A stretch of 64,000 bases of DNA from Streptomyces gobiensis (lineage in GTDB: Bacteria; Actinomycetota; Actinomycetes; Streptomycetales; Streptomycetaceae). Below the pieces are notes generated by a model. The model ran no database searches and was not told the DNA's origin. It saw only the letters and a list, made by a program, of their open reading frames with translations. A program made the translations under genes and the position numbers. This document shows positions 1 to 6,919 of this stretch, in pieces. Location: assembly GCF_021216675.1 (NCBI RefSeq), contig NZ_CP086120.1, positions 2,090,501 to 2,154,500 on the forward strand. Reading direction: 5' to 3'. Within the stretch, counting starts at the first letter, position 1, and each line of letters opens with the position of its first letter.

Positions 1-1
1 G

Positions 2-562
2 CATCCGCCCACCGCCAGAGGACTATGGGGCAGGCTGTACGCGGACCGCAGGGCACGGGCGAAGGACCGGCCGCCGGTGGTGACCACGGCCGGCTGGATG
101 CTGCCGAACCTCATCAAGCTGCGGGTGCGGCTGCCCCTCGGCAGCATGGTCATCTACGACACCAACATCCCCGTCGACGAGACGACGACCCTGGTGAAGT
201 GGGTGGCGCTGCGGGACTTCCTCACCGGGGCGTGGGCCGACGGCAACACGCGCAAGCGGGTCATGAAGATCTTCGGCCAGGACGCTCCCGTCGTGGACGG
301 CACCCGCCCCGAACTGCTGCCCGCCGACCTGGGCGCGGAGCTGCACCTGCGGTCCGACCTGATCTCGGTCGCGTACCGCCGCAAGCGTCAGGAACTGGCC
401 GCCAAGGGCTGGATGGTCGGTGAGGCCGACCGCATCACCGGCGACGTCCCGCAACGCACCGCCACCGTGATCCCCTCACCGGGCCGGCGGGACATCCCCG
501 AGTTCGCGCGCGCCTGGGAGCAGAAGGCGCACGGATTCCACCCCACCGTCGAGAGCGAGTGA
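2..562 (+). CDS. Rieske-type oxygenase, C-terminal part (5' truncated by window)
   Basis: The reading frame is open from the first bases of the window, so only about the last 186 residues are present. The visible part matches the C-terminal catalytic region of Rieske non-haem iron ring-hydroxylating oxygenases of the VanA/KshA/pheophorbide-oxygenase-like group: a beta-rich stretch (PNLIKLRVRLPLGSMVIYD), a central VDETTTLVKWVALRDF segment of the kind that follows the iron site, and a helical tail. The Rieske CxH/CxxH motif and the 2-His-1-carboxylate residues would lie upstream of the window. The stop overlaps the next start by 4 bp (GTGA), so it is the first visible member of a coupled six-gene operon. 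The family call is by pattern memory only and the substrate is unknown. Confidence 0.6.
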   Translation, partial: HPPTARGLWGRLYADRRARAKDRPPVVTTAGWMLPNLIKLRVRLPLGSMVIYDTNIPVDETTTLVKWVALRDFLTGAWADGNTRKRVMKIFGQDAPVVDGTRPELLPADLGAELHLRSDLISVAYRRKRQELAAKGWMVGEADRITGDVPQRTATVIPSPGRRDIPEFARAWEQKAHGFHPTVESE

Positions 563-1323
563 TCATGTCAGAAGCGGCGATGTCCCCGTCCGCCCGGCTG
601 TCGGCCCTGGTCCTCGACCAGCTCCTCGCCGGTACGGGGGTGAGCGAGCGGCCCACCGAGTGGACGACCCTGCGCGGCCCCGCCTTCCCCGAACCGGTCG
701 GCCGCGTACGGTACTTCACCGGCGGCCTCCGCTCCGTCTCATCGGTGGTGTACATCGGGCTGATGCTGCCCGCAGCGGCGCTGGACAGCCACATGGTGTT
801 CGCCTTCGGCGCGGACGACGGCCCGCTGCCCCACTTCACGCTCGACTCGGTGTACGCGGGCGGTGGTTACGCCTTCCACCTGGACCTGGTGCAGCGGGCC
901 GACCTGGCCGCCCACCCGGTGTACGCCGACACCGTGTACGGTCCGCTCACCAAGCCCCACGCCCGGGCCGCCGACATCCCCGGACTCACCGCCGCGGCCA
1001 TCAGCCCGCGCCAGCGGTCCCTGATGTCCCCGTGGATGCTGGTCCACCGCGCCGACGAGGCGGCCCTGCGCACGGTCGGCCCCCTCGCGGAGGAATACGT
1101 GGAGCACTGGCTGTCGCTCGCCGCCGCGATGCCGGCGGAGGTGGCCGGCGAACTCGCCGACACCGACCTGCCCGTACGGGACCGGCGGCTGCGCACCGCG
1201 CTGTTCAGCCGGGCGATCGACCCGGTGTGGGGCAGGGTCGACCGGCTGCTCGGCACCGCGACCACGGACCGGCTGCGGCACCTGTTGATCACCGGCCGCC
1301 CCGACCGGGAGGCGGTCCGGTGA
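559..1323 (+). CDS. Red chlorophyll catabolite reductase-like / bilin-reductase-fold protein
   Basis: A 254-residue soluble protein without signal peptide. GTG at 559 overlaps the upstream stop by 4 bp; ATG at 565 is an alternative start. The middle of the protein (PHFTLDSVYAGGGYAF, then HLDLVQRADLAAHPVY, a YGPL segment, a SPWML segment and a final VGPLAEEYVEHWL helix) follows the order of conserved blocks I remember from plant red chlorophyll catabolite reductase (hydrophobic strand, LDL-R-DL-HP-Y, SP motif, VxPxAxEVxxWL). Those enzymes belong to the ferredoxin-dependent bilin reductase fold and reduce open-chain tetrapyrroles. Direct coupling to a Rieske oxygenase mirrors the PAO-RCCR partnership of chlorophyll breakdown. 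The family call rests on recalled pattern, not alignment, so an unrelated conserved actinomycete protein remains possible. Confidence 0.4.
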   Translation: MIMSEAAMSPSARLSALVLDQLLAGTGVSERPTEWTTLRGPAFPEPVGRVRYFTGGLRSVSSVVYIGLMLPAAALDSHMVFAFGADDGPLPHFTLDSVYAGGGYAFHLDLVQRADLAAHPVYADTVYGPLTKPHARAADIPGLTAAAISPRQRSLMSPWMLVHRADEAALRTVGPLAEEYVEHWLSLAAAMPAEVAGELADTDLPVRDRRLRTALFSRAIDPVWGRVDRLLGTATTDRLRHLLITGRPDREAVR

Positions 1324-2288
1324 CGGCACAGGCGTCCCCCAGTGTCTGGCAGCAGCGCATCGCGGGCGAGTGGCACGGCCGCCCGTCCCTCTTCGACGCC
1401 CACGGCACCTGGTGCGGCTACGAGGACATCCGCCGCTCGTCCGACGTCGAGGACGGCGCCACCGTCTACCGCATGGACGGCGGCCTCGCGGGCGGCGGGC
1501 CGCTCGCCGGCCGCTTCCGCCTCGCCGCGCCCTTCGCGTTCGCGGTGAGCGACGCGGACGACAACCGCCTCTACTGCGGTCCCGACTTCCACGGCAGTGG
1601 GCAGCCGTACGGCGCCTTCGTCGACGCCCACTACTACGGCCCCGGCTGGCAGGTGGGCCTGAACACCTGGAACCACGTGCTGCCCGGCGGCACCACCCAG
1701 GTCTACTCCTCGGTCCTGTACCAGGGCTGGACGGTCATCGGCTGCTTCAACGGCCTCTATCTGAGGACCACCGACCATGACACCAACCCCGGCGCCCGGC
1801 GGGCCGTCACCGCGCACCGGGACGCCGAGACCGCCAACGGCCCCGTCCCGTGGATCCTGCCGACCAAACAGTCGGGGCGCTACGCGGGTGACTGCGAGCT
1901 GTGGGGAGCGGACCAGAAGCCGCTGGGCACGGTGCGGGTCGTCGACCGGCTCACCCCGCTGGACCTGCTCCGCACCGAGCACCGCGTCACCTGGACCGGA
2001 GGCGGAGCCGACCGGGCGTTCACCGTGGTGCGGCGGCGGGACGGGACGCGCGAGTTCTGGGAGGGCCCCGACGCCTGGGGCAGCGCCCAGGCCTTCGGCC
2101 GCGCCAACTTCCCGCTGTGGCACTTCGCGGGCGGTGACGTACACCGGGTCACGGGGCGGGAGTTCGCCCTCGACGCCACGCCTGGCATGTCAGCGGGCGG
2201 GCGGCTGGCCGTCACCTACGAGCTGTTCGGCGGCAACGTCCTCAGTGCCGTCCTGCACGGCGTACTGACGTGGGAGGGCGAGGCGTGA
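1320..2288 (+). CDS. Conserved hypothetical two-lobed beta-rich protein
   Basis: A 322-residue soluble protein of unrecognised family. GTG at 1320 overlaps the previous stop by 4 bp. The sequence is rich in aromatic residues and beta-prone segments and seems to contain two related halves: an N-terminal lobe beginning GEWHGRPSLFDAHGTWCGYE and a second lobe near residue 180 beginning SGRYAGDCELWGADQKPLGT. Each carries a G-[WY]-x-G...L[FW]...G pattern followed by strands, which recalls tandem calycin/lipocalin-like barrels that bind hydrophobic ligands. No catalytic motif is evident. Its place between the RCCR-like protein and an SDR suggests a substrate-binding or isomerase-like role in the same pathway. 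This is inference from architecture and context only. Confidence 0.55.
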   Translation: MTAQASPSVWQQRIAGEWHGRPSLFDAHGTWCGYEDIRRSSDVEDGATVYRMDGGLAGGGPLAGRFRLAAPFAFAVSDADDNRLYCGPDFHGSGQPYGAFVDAHYYGPGWQVGLNTWNHVLPGGTTQVYSSVLYQGWTVIGCFNGLYLRTTDHDTNPGARRAVTAHRDAETANGPVPWILPTKQSGRYAGDCELWGADQKPLGTVRVVDRLTPLDLLRTEHRVTWTGGGADRAFTVVRRRDGTREFWEGPDAWGSAQAFGRANFPLWHFAGGDVHRVTGREFALDATPGMSAGGRLAVTYELFGGNVLSAVLHGVLTWEGEA

Positions 2289-3106
2289 GCGGCACCGTCG
2301 TGGTGGTCACGGGTGGCACGCGCGGGATCGGCCTGGGGCTTGTGCGGGCGTTCCTCGCGCGCGGCTGCCGCGTGGCGCTGTGCGGCCGCGGTGACCGCAG
2401 GCCCGGCGCGGCCCTGGAGCCGCTGCCCGGCCCGGCGGACCGGGTGCTGGGGCGCGTTGCGGACGTCACCGACCGCGCCCAGGTGCAGGCGCTGTGGGAC
2501 GCCGCGTACGAACGGTTCGGGCGTGTCGACGTCTGGATCAACAACGCGGGTTCCGCCGCGCCGCGCCGCCCGTTCTGGGAGCTGGCCGCGGCGGACGTCG
2601 AGGCGGTGGCGGCGGCCAACCTGCTGGGCACGGCCCACGGCTCGGCCGTCGCGGTGACCGGTTTCCTCGCCCAGGGGCAGGGGCGGCTGTGGAACATGGA
2701 GGGCTTCGGCTCCGACGGACGCCAGCTGCCCGGCCTCGGTGCGTACGGCGCCACGAAGAGCGCGGTCACGTACCTGACGCGGGCCATCGCCGCCGACCTC
2801 GACGAGCGGGCCAGGACACGCCCGCACGACGTGAGGGCGCTGCGCCTGTCCCCCGGGATGCTCGTGACCGACCTGCTCGTCCACGGCTACACCCCGGAGC
2901 AGTACGCGAAGGCCCGCAAGGTCCTCAACATCCTCGCCGACCGGGTGGAGACGGTGACCCCGTGGCTCGCGGACCGGGTGCTCGCCGACCGCACCCGCAA
3001 CGGAGGCCGCGTGGCCTGGCTGACCCGACGTAAGGCCGCCGCCCGGTTCGCCACGGCGGGCCTGCGCGGCCGGGACGTGCTTCCCGCGACCGTTCCGGAA
3101 GGGTGA
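2285..3106 (+). CDS. Short-chain dehydrogenase/reductase
   Basis: A 273-residue classical SDR expected to oxidise or reduce an alcohol/ketone with NAD(P)H. The cofactor motif TGGTRGIG is at residues 9-16, the INNAG motif at about 85-89, and the catalytic YGATK at 154-158 (Y154, K158), with a serine about 12 residues before the tyrosine. An arginine just after the glycine motif fits NADP preference but does not prove it. Start GTG 2285 gives a 4-bp overlap with the upstream gene; an in-frame start at 2270 would overlap further and lacks support. It sits within the coupled operon that starts with the Rieske oxygenase and probably handles a product of that oxidation. Confidence 0.88.
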   Translation: MSGTVVVVTGGTRGIGLGLVRAFLARGCRVALCGRGDRRPGAALEPLPGPADRVLGRVADVTDRAQVQALWDAAYERFGRVDVWINNAGSAAPRRPFWELAAADVEAVAAANLLGTAHGSAVAVTGFLAQGQGRLWNMEGFGSDGRQLPGLGAYGATKSAVTYLTRAIAADLDERARTRPHDVRALRLSPGMLVTDLLVHGYTPEQYAKARKVLNILADRVETVTPWLADRVLADRTRNGGRVAWLTRRKAAARFATAGLRGRDVLPATVPEG

Positions 3107-3777
3107 GCGCCGTGGAGTACGCCCTGGAGTACCCCGTCTCGCTGGCCCTGGAGGACTTCGTACCGGTGGTGCTGACCGGTGTCGCGGCGGCACGGCTGGT
3201 GAAGCCGATCGGCCGCGCCGCCCCACGCGCCCGTACCGTCGCGGCCACCGGCGCCGCCCTGGTCTTCGCCGGCGGCCTGTCGAAGGCGGGGTGGAAACTC
3301 ACCGTCGCGCTGGACGGACCTGACATCCAGCCCCTGAACAAGGCGCTCTTCCCCCTCCTCGCGCTTGGTTTCCTGCTCCTCGCGCACGCGCTGCTCAGCG
3401 CGCCCCTCACCGGCGACACCCCGCGCGCACGCCGGTCGCCCCCGCTGTGGGGCTTCGCCGTGACGTGGACGGCGGCCGCCATCGGCTCCCTCGCGCTCCG
3501 CTCGACGCTGCCCCTCATGGTGCTCACGATCGCCGCGGTGACGGTCTGCGGCGTACGGCTGATCCTGCTGGCGAGCTCGGCCGGGGAGCCCCGCGCGGCC
3601 ACGGCCACCGGTCTCTGGCTGCTGGGCACGTACGCACTCGGCCCACTCGCCGCCCGGCCCGACCAGAGCGTGGCCCTTCAGTGGGTGGAGCAGTCCTGCA
3701 ACACGCTCACGCAGGCCGCCCTCGTGTACGCGGCCTGGCGCCTGTCCGTTTCGTCCCCCCGGAAGGTGACGCTATGA
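3103..3777 (+). CDS. Integral membrane protein, unknown function
   Basis: A 224-residue hydrophobic protein with about five or six predicted transmembrane segments (for example ALVFAGGLSKAGW, LFPLLALGFLLLAHALL, LWGFAVTWTAAAIGSLAL, LMVLTIAAVTVCGVRLILL). GTG 3103 overlaps the SDR stop by 4 bp and its own stop overlaps the next ATG by 4 bp, so it is translated as part of the operon. I recognise no family. A transporter or membrane redox partner for the catabolic enzymes is plausible, but no motif supports a choice. Another small membrane protein (4500-5129) ends the neighbouring reverse operon, so the two operons share this organisation. Confidence 0.7.
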   Translation: MSAVEYALEYPVSLALEDFVPVVLTGVAAARLVKPIGRAAPRARTVAATGAALVFAGGLSKAGWKLTVALDGPDIQPLNKALFPLLALGFLLLAHALLSAPLTGDTPRARRSPPLWGFAVTWTAAAIGSLALRSTLPLMVLTIAAVTVCGVRLILLASSAGEPRAATATGLWLLGTYALGPLAARPDQSVALQWVEQSCNTLTQAALVYAAWRLSVSSPRKVTL

Positions 3778-4520
3778 CCGATGCCCTCGGCTGGCGCCGC
3801 ACGTTCGGCGTCATCGCGCCCAGCACGAACACCATCGTCGAACCGGACTTCTACCGGATGACGGTGCCGGGCGTGACCGCCCACTTCTCCCGCATCCACA
3901 TCCGCGACCAGAACATGGCGGGCGACGCGGGCATGGAGCGGCTGCTGGAACAGATACGTGACGAGATCGGCGCCGCCTGCGAGCGGGTGCTCACCTGCGA
4001 ACCCGACTACATGGTGATGGGCATGTCCGCCGAGACGTTCTGGGGAGGCGTGGCGGGCAACCGGGCCTTCGTCGCACAGATCCACGACATCACCGGGCTC
4101 CGGGTGGCCACCGGCGCGGAAGCGTGCGAGCGAGCGCTGCGGCTGTACGGGGCCCGGCGCATCGGTGTGGTGACGCCGTACCAGCCGGTCGGGGACGCGA
4201 ACGTACGCCGCTTCTTCGGCGAGCTCGGCTTCGAGGTGGCGGGCGTGACCGGCTTGCGCTGCCCGACGGCGGTCTCCATCGCCCACGTCGGGGAAGGGCG
4301 GCTCCGCGAGGCGCTGACCGGCCTGGCCGCGCTGGGCGGGGTGGACGCGCTGGTCCAGTGCGGAACCAACCTGTCCATGGTGTCGCTGGCCGACGAGGCG
4401 GAACGGTGGCTCGGTCTCCCCGTGATCGCCATCAACGCCGCCACCTGGTGGATGGCGCTGCGCGACAACGGGATCGAGGACAAGGTGTACGGCGCCGGGT
4501 CACTGCTGCGCGAGCACTGA
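3774..4520 (+). CDS. Arylmalonate decarboxylase / maleate isomerase family protein
   Basis: A 248-residue member of the Asp/Glu racemase superfamily, AMDase/maleate cis-trans isomerase branch. The N-terminus FGVIAPSTNTIVEPDF is the family's substrate-binding loop. Racemases and maleate isomerases use two cysteines. Here the first position reads GMSAETFWGG with serine (S85), while the second, VQCGTNLSM, keeps cysteine (C196). A single-cysteine arrangement is the hallmark of arylmalonate decarboxylases, so decarboxylation or a one-base isomerisation fits better than racemisation. ATG 3774 overlaps the upstream stop by 4 bp. The 3' end overlaps the convergent reverse operon by 21 bp. The substrate is unknown; the context suggests an acid formed by ring oxidation. 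Confidence 0.75.
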   Translation: MTDALGWRRTFGVIAPSTNTIVEPDFYRMTVPGVTAHFSRIHIRDQNMAGDAGMERLLEQIRDEIGAACERVLTCEPDYMVMGMSAETFWGGVAGNRAFVAQIHDITGLRVATGAEACERALRLYGARRIGVVTPYQPVGDANVRRFFGELGFEVAGVTGLRCPTAVSIAHVGEGRLREALTGLAALGGVDALVQCGTNLSMVSLADEAERWLGLPVIAINAATWWMALRDNGIEDKVYGAGSLLREH

Positions 4521-5129
4521 TCCGTTACGGGAGCGGTCCGTGCGCAGTGCGGCCACCAGGCCGGCCAGCATCAGCGCCTCCCCCGCGTTGCCAAGCGGCG
4601 GCACCGCGACAGCCGCCGCCGAGGCGACCAACAGGGCCACCGCCCCCAGAGCGAGCCACGGCACGCGCCGACGTCGCCAGAGCACCACCCCCGCCCCGAG
4701 GAGCAGGAGCATCGCCGCGACAGCCGCGAGCGGCACCCCGCCGGGCTCCGCGTCCGCGTACCGCACGGTGTCCGCCCAGTGCCGCGGTTCGAGGTCCAGG
4801 CCCGGCAGAGTGGCCCAAGTCCCCGCCACGGCCAGTACACAGGCCGTGCCCCACGCCCCGGCCACCACCGCGCGGCCGCTTCCCAGCAGCATCGCGGCGC
4901 ACGGCACCACCAGCGGCGTCAGCACGGCGTGGAGGAGGTACCGGCCGGTGCTGAGCGTCTCCAGCGGTGGGCCGTGGCCCAGCACCGTACCGACGGCGAC
5001 GACGGCCGAGTCGTACGCCAGCGCGCAGCCGAGCAGAGCGATGGACCGTCCCGGGCGCGGACCGCGCAGCGCCACGGCGGCGAGCGCCGCCTCCAGGACG
5101 GCGACCAACGCCAGAGCCGTGGAGAACAC
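4500..5129 (-). CDS. Integral membrane protein, unknown function
   Basis: A 209-residue alanine/leucine-rich protein with about six transmembrane segments (LALVAVLEAALAAVAL, LLHAVLTPLVVPCAAMLL, ACVLAVAGTWATL, LAAVAAMLLLLGAGVVLW, LALGAVALLVASAAAVAV). It starts 21 bp after the stop of the acyl-CoA ligase and is the last gene of the reverse operon TetR - GMC/ADC fusion - ligase - membrane protein. Its 3' end overlaps the convergent decarboxylase-like gene by 21 bp. I recognise no domain family. Being last in a catabolic operon, it might be a transporter or a small membrane partner, but that is only positional inference. Confidence 0.65.
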   Translation of the reverse strand: MFSTALALVAVLEAALAAVALRGPRPGRSIALLGCALAYDSAVVAVGTVLGHGPPLETLSTGRYLLHAVLTPLVVPCAAMLLGSGRAVVAGAWGTACVLAVAGTWATLPGLDLEPRHWADTVRYADAEPGGVPLAAVAAMLLLLGAGVVLWRRRRVPWLALGAVALLVASAAAVAVPPLGNAGEALMLAGLVAALRTDRSRNGSVLAQQ

Positions 5130-5150
5130 GGTTGTCCGCCCCCGACCGGC

Positions 5151-6881
5151 TCAGCGGGCGTAGAACGACTCGATGAGCTGCGCGTACCGCTGCTCCACCG
5201 CTCCTCGGCGTACCTTGAGCGTCACGGTGAGCTCGGGCCCGCCGGGTTCCCATGCGTCCCGCAGGACGGCATGGGCGCGGATGCGTTCGGGGCGGGAGAG
5301 CCGGGTGTTGGCGTACTCGACGGCGGCGGCGATCTCCCTCTCGGCATCAACGGCTCCGGTCTGGGCGGCCCGGGCGGTGACGGCCTCTCGGTCCGGGGTG
5401 ATGAGGGCGACGTTGTAGGGGCGCCCGTCACCGATGACCACGACGTGCCCGATCAGGGGCGAGGCCTCCAGCAGGACACTCTCGATGCGGGTGGGTGACA
5501 TGTTCTTGCCGCCCGTGTTGATGATGATGTCCTTCTTGCGGTCGATGATGCGGACGTTCCCGTCGTCGTCGACGGTGACGACGTCACCGGTGTGGAGCCA
5601 GCCGTCGGAGTCGATGGCCCCCGCGGTGAGTCCGGGCTCGTCGCGGTAGCCGCGCATCACGAAGGGCGCGCTCACCAGCAGTTCGCCGTCCTCGGCGACC
5701 CGTATGCGAGCGCCTGGCACCGGCCGGCCGACGGTGCCGGGCCTGGGGTCGCCGGGTGGGTTCATCAGCGCCATGCCGGACAGCTCCGACATGCCCCAGG
5801 CGTCGCCCAGCGGCACACCGATCGCGTGGAAGAACTCCACCAGCCCCGCCGACGCGGGTGCGGCTCCCGTGACACAGACCCGGGCACGGTCGAGGCCGAT
5901 CCTCTTGCGCAGCTCGGCGAGGACCGGCTCGGCCTCGTCGAGTTCCTTGGCCTGTTCCGCCGTCAGTGTTCCGGCGCGCCGGCCGGCGGCGAGGCGGCAT
6001 GCGGTGTCGATGCAGCCCTCCACCAGGGCACGCAGTCCCGGGTCGGCCTCGGTGAGGGCCGCGTCGAGCCCGGCTTTCAGCCGCTGCCATACGGCCGGCA
6101 CCGCGCCGAAGAGGGTCGGGCGTACGGAAGTGAGGGCGTCGGGCAGATCCTTGAGGTCGGGTACGCAGGTCAGCCGCGTACCGAAGCGGATGTTCGTGTA
6201 GTGCGAGGCCCATCGGTCGGCGATGTGCGCGGCGGGCAGGAAGGACAGGTGGCTGTCCTCGTGCGTGATGCCGAGCAGCTCGTCCGTGGCGTCCAGCTGG
6301 GCCGTCATACCGGCGTGGGTGATCTCGACGGCCTTGGAGCGGCCGGTGGTTCCGGACGTGTGGATGAGCGTGAGGAGATCCCCCGGCCGTACGCGCTGCC
6401 ACGTCGCCGCGAAGTCGAAGCCCGTCGGCGCGGCGGCCTCCACCGCGGCCAGGCCGATCGCGTCGTCACCGGGGCCGGAGCCGTCCACGGTGACGAGGTG
6501 TTCGACGTCCGTACCCGCGAGGGCCGGGCGCAGCAGGGCCAGGAAGCGCCGCTCGGTGACCAGGACGCGCGCCCGGGCCCGGGTGAGTACGTCGGTGAGT
6601 TGGTCCGGGGGCAGGGTGTTGTAGAGCGAGAACGGTATGGCGCCGAGGTGGAAGGCGGCGCAGTCGGCCACGTGGAACTCCGGCCGGTTGGTCAGCATCA
6701 GGGCCACGGTGTCGCCGTGCCGGACGCCCAGGCCGTGCAGGCCGGCGGCGACCGAGGCGACGCGCTCGGCGTACTGGGCCCACGTCAGGACGTCACCCTG
6801 GACGGTGCGGAGGGCGGGGGCCCGGCCCCGGGTGGCGGCAGTGCGCTGGAAGGCCTCGCAGAGGGTCGCGGCGTCGGACAT
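5151..6881 (-). CDS. Long-chain fatty-acid-CoA ligase (AMP-forming)
   Basis: A 576-residue adenylate-forming enzyme that would activate a carboxylic acid as acyl-AMP and then acyl-CoA. All core motifs are present: P-loop LIHTSGTTGRSKAVEITH, the A5 region DAWGMSELSG, the hinge region DGWLHTGDVVTVDDDG followed by IIDRKKDIIINTGGKNMSP, and a C-terminal lysine in TLKVRRGAVEQRY. The linker with an extra helical segment between the P-loop and A5 resembles FadD15-type long-chain ligases. ATG 6881 gives the natural N-terminus; the longer upstream reading frame is antisense to other coding sequence. It lies 38 bp downstream of the GMC fusion gene in the TetR-led operon, so it probably activates an acid produced by the oxidoreductases. 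Confidence 0.93.
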   Translation of the reverse strand: MSDAATLCEAFQRTAATRGRAPALRTVQGDVLTWAQYAERVASVAAGLHGLGVRHGDTVALMLTNRPEFHVADCAAFHLGAIPFSLYNTLPPDQLTDVLTRARARVLVTERRFLALLRPALAGTDVEHLVTVDGSGPGDDAIGLAAVEAAAPTGFDFAATWQRVRPGDLLTLIHTSGTTGRSKAVEITHAGMTAQLDATDELLGITHEDSHLSFLPAAHIADRWASHYTNIRFGTRLTCVPDLKDLPDALTSVRPTLFGAVPAVWQRLKAGLDAALTEADPGLRALVEGCIDTACRLAAGRRAGTLTAEQAKELDEAEPVLAELRKRIGLDRARVCVTGAAPASAGLVEFFHAIGVPLGDAWGMSELSGMALMNPPGDPRPGTVGRPVPGARIRVAEDGELLVSAPFVMRGYRDEPGLTAGAIDSDGWLHTGDVVTVDDDGNVRIIDRKKDIIINTGGKNMSPTRIESVLLEASPLIGHVVVIGDGRPYNVALITPDREAVTARAAQTGAVDAEREIAAAVEYANTRLSRPERIRAHAVLRDAWEPGGPELTVTLKVRRGAVEQRYAQLIESFYAR

Positions 6882-6919
6882 GACGGCTCCTTGGCGTCGG
6901 GTGGTACGCGGAAGGAAAA

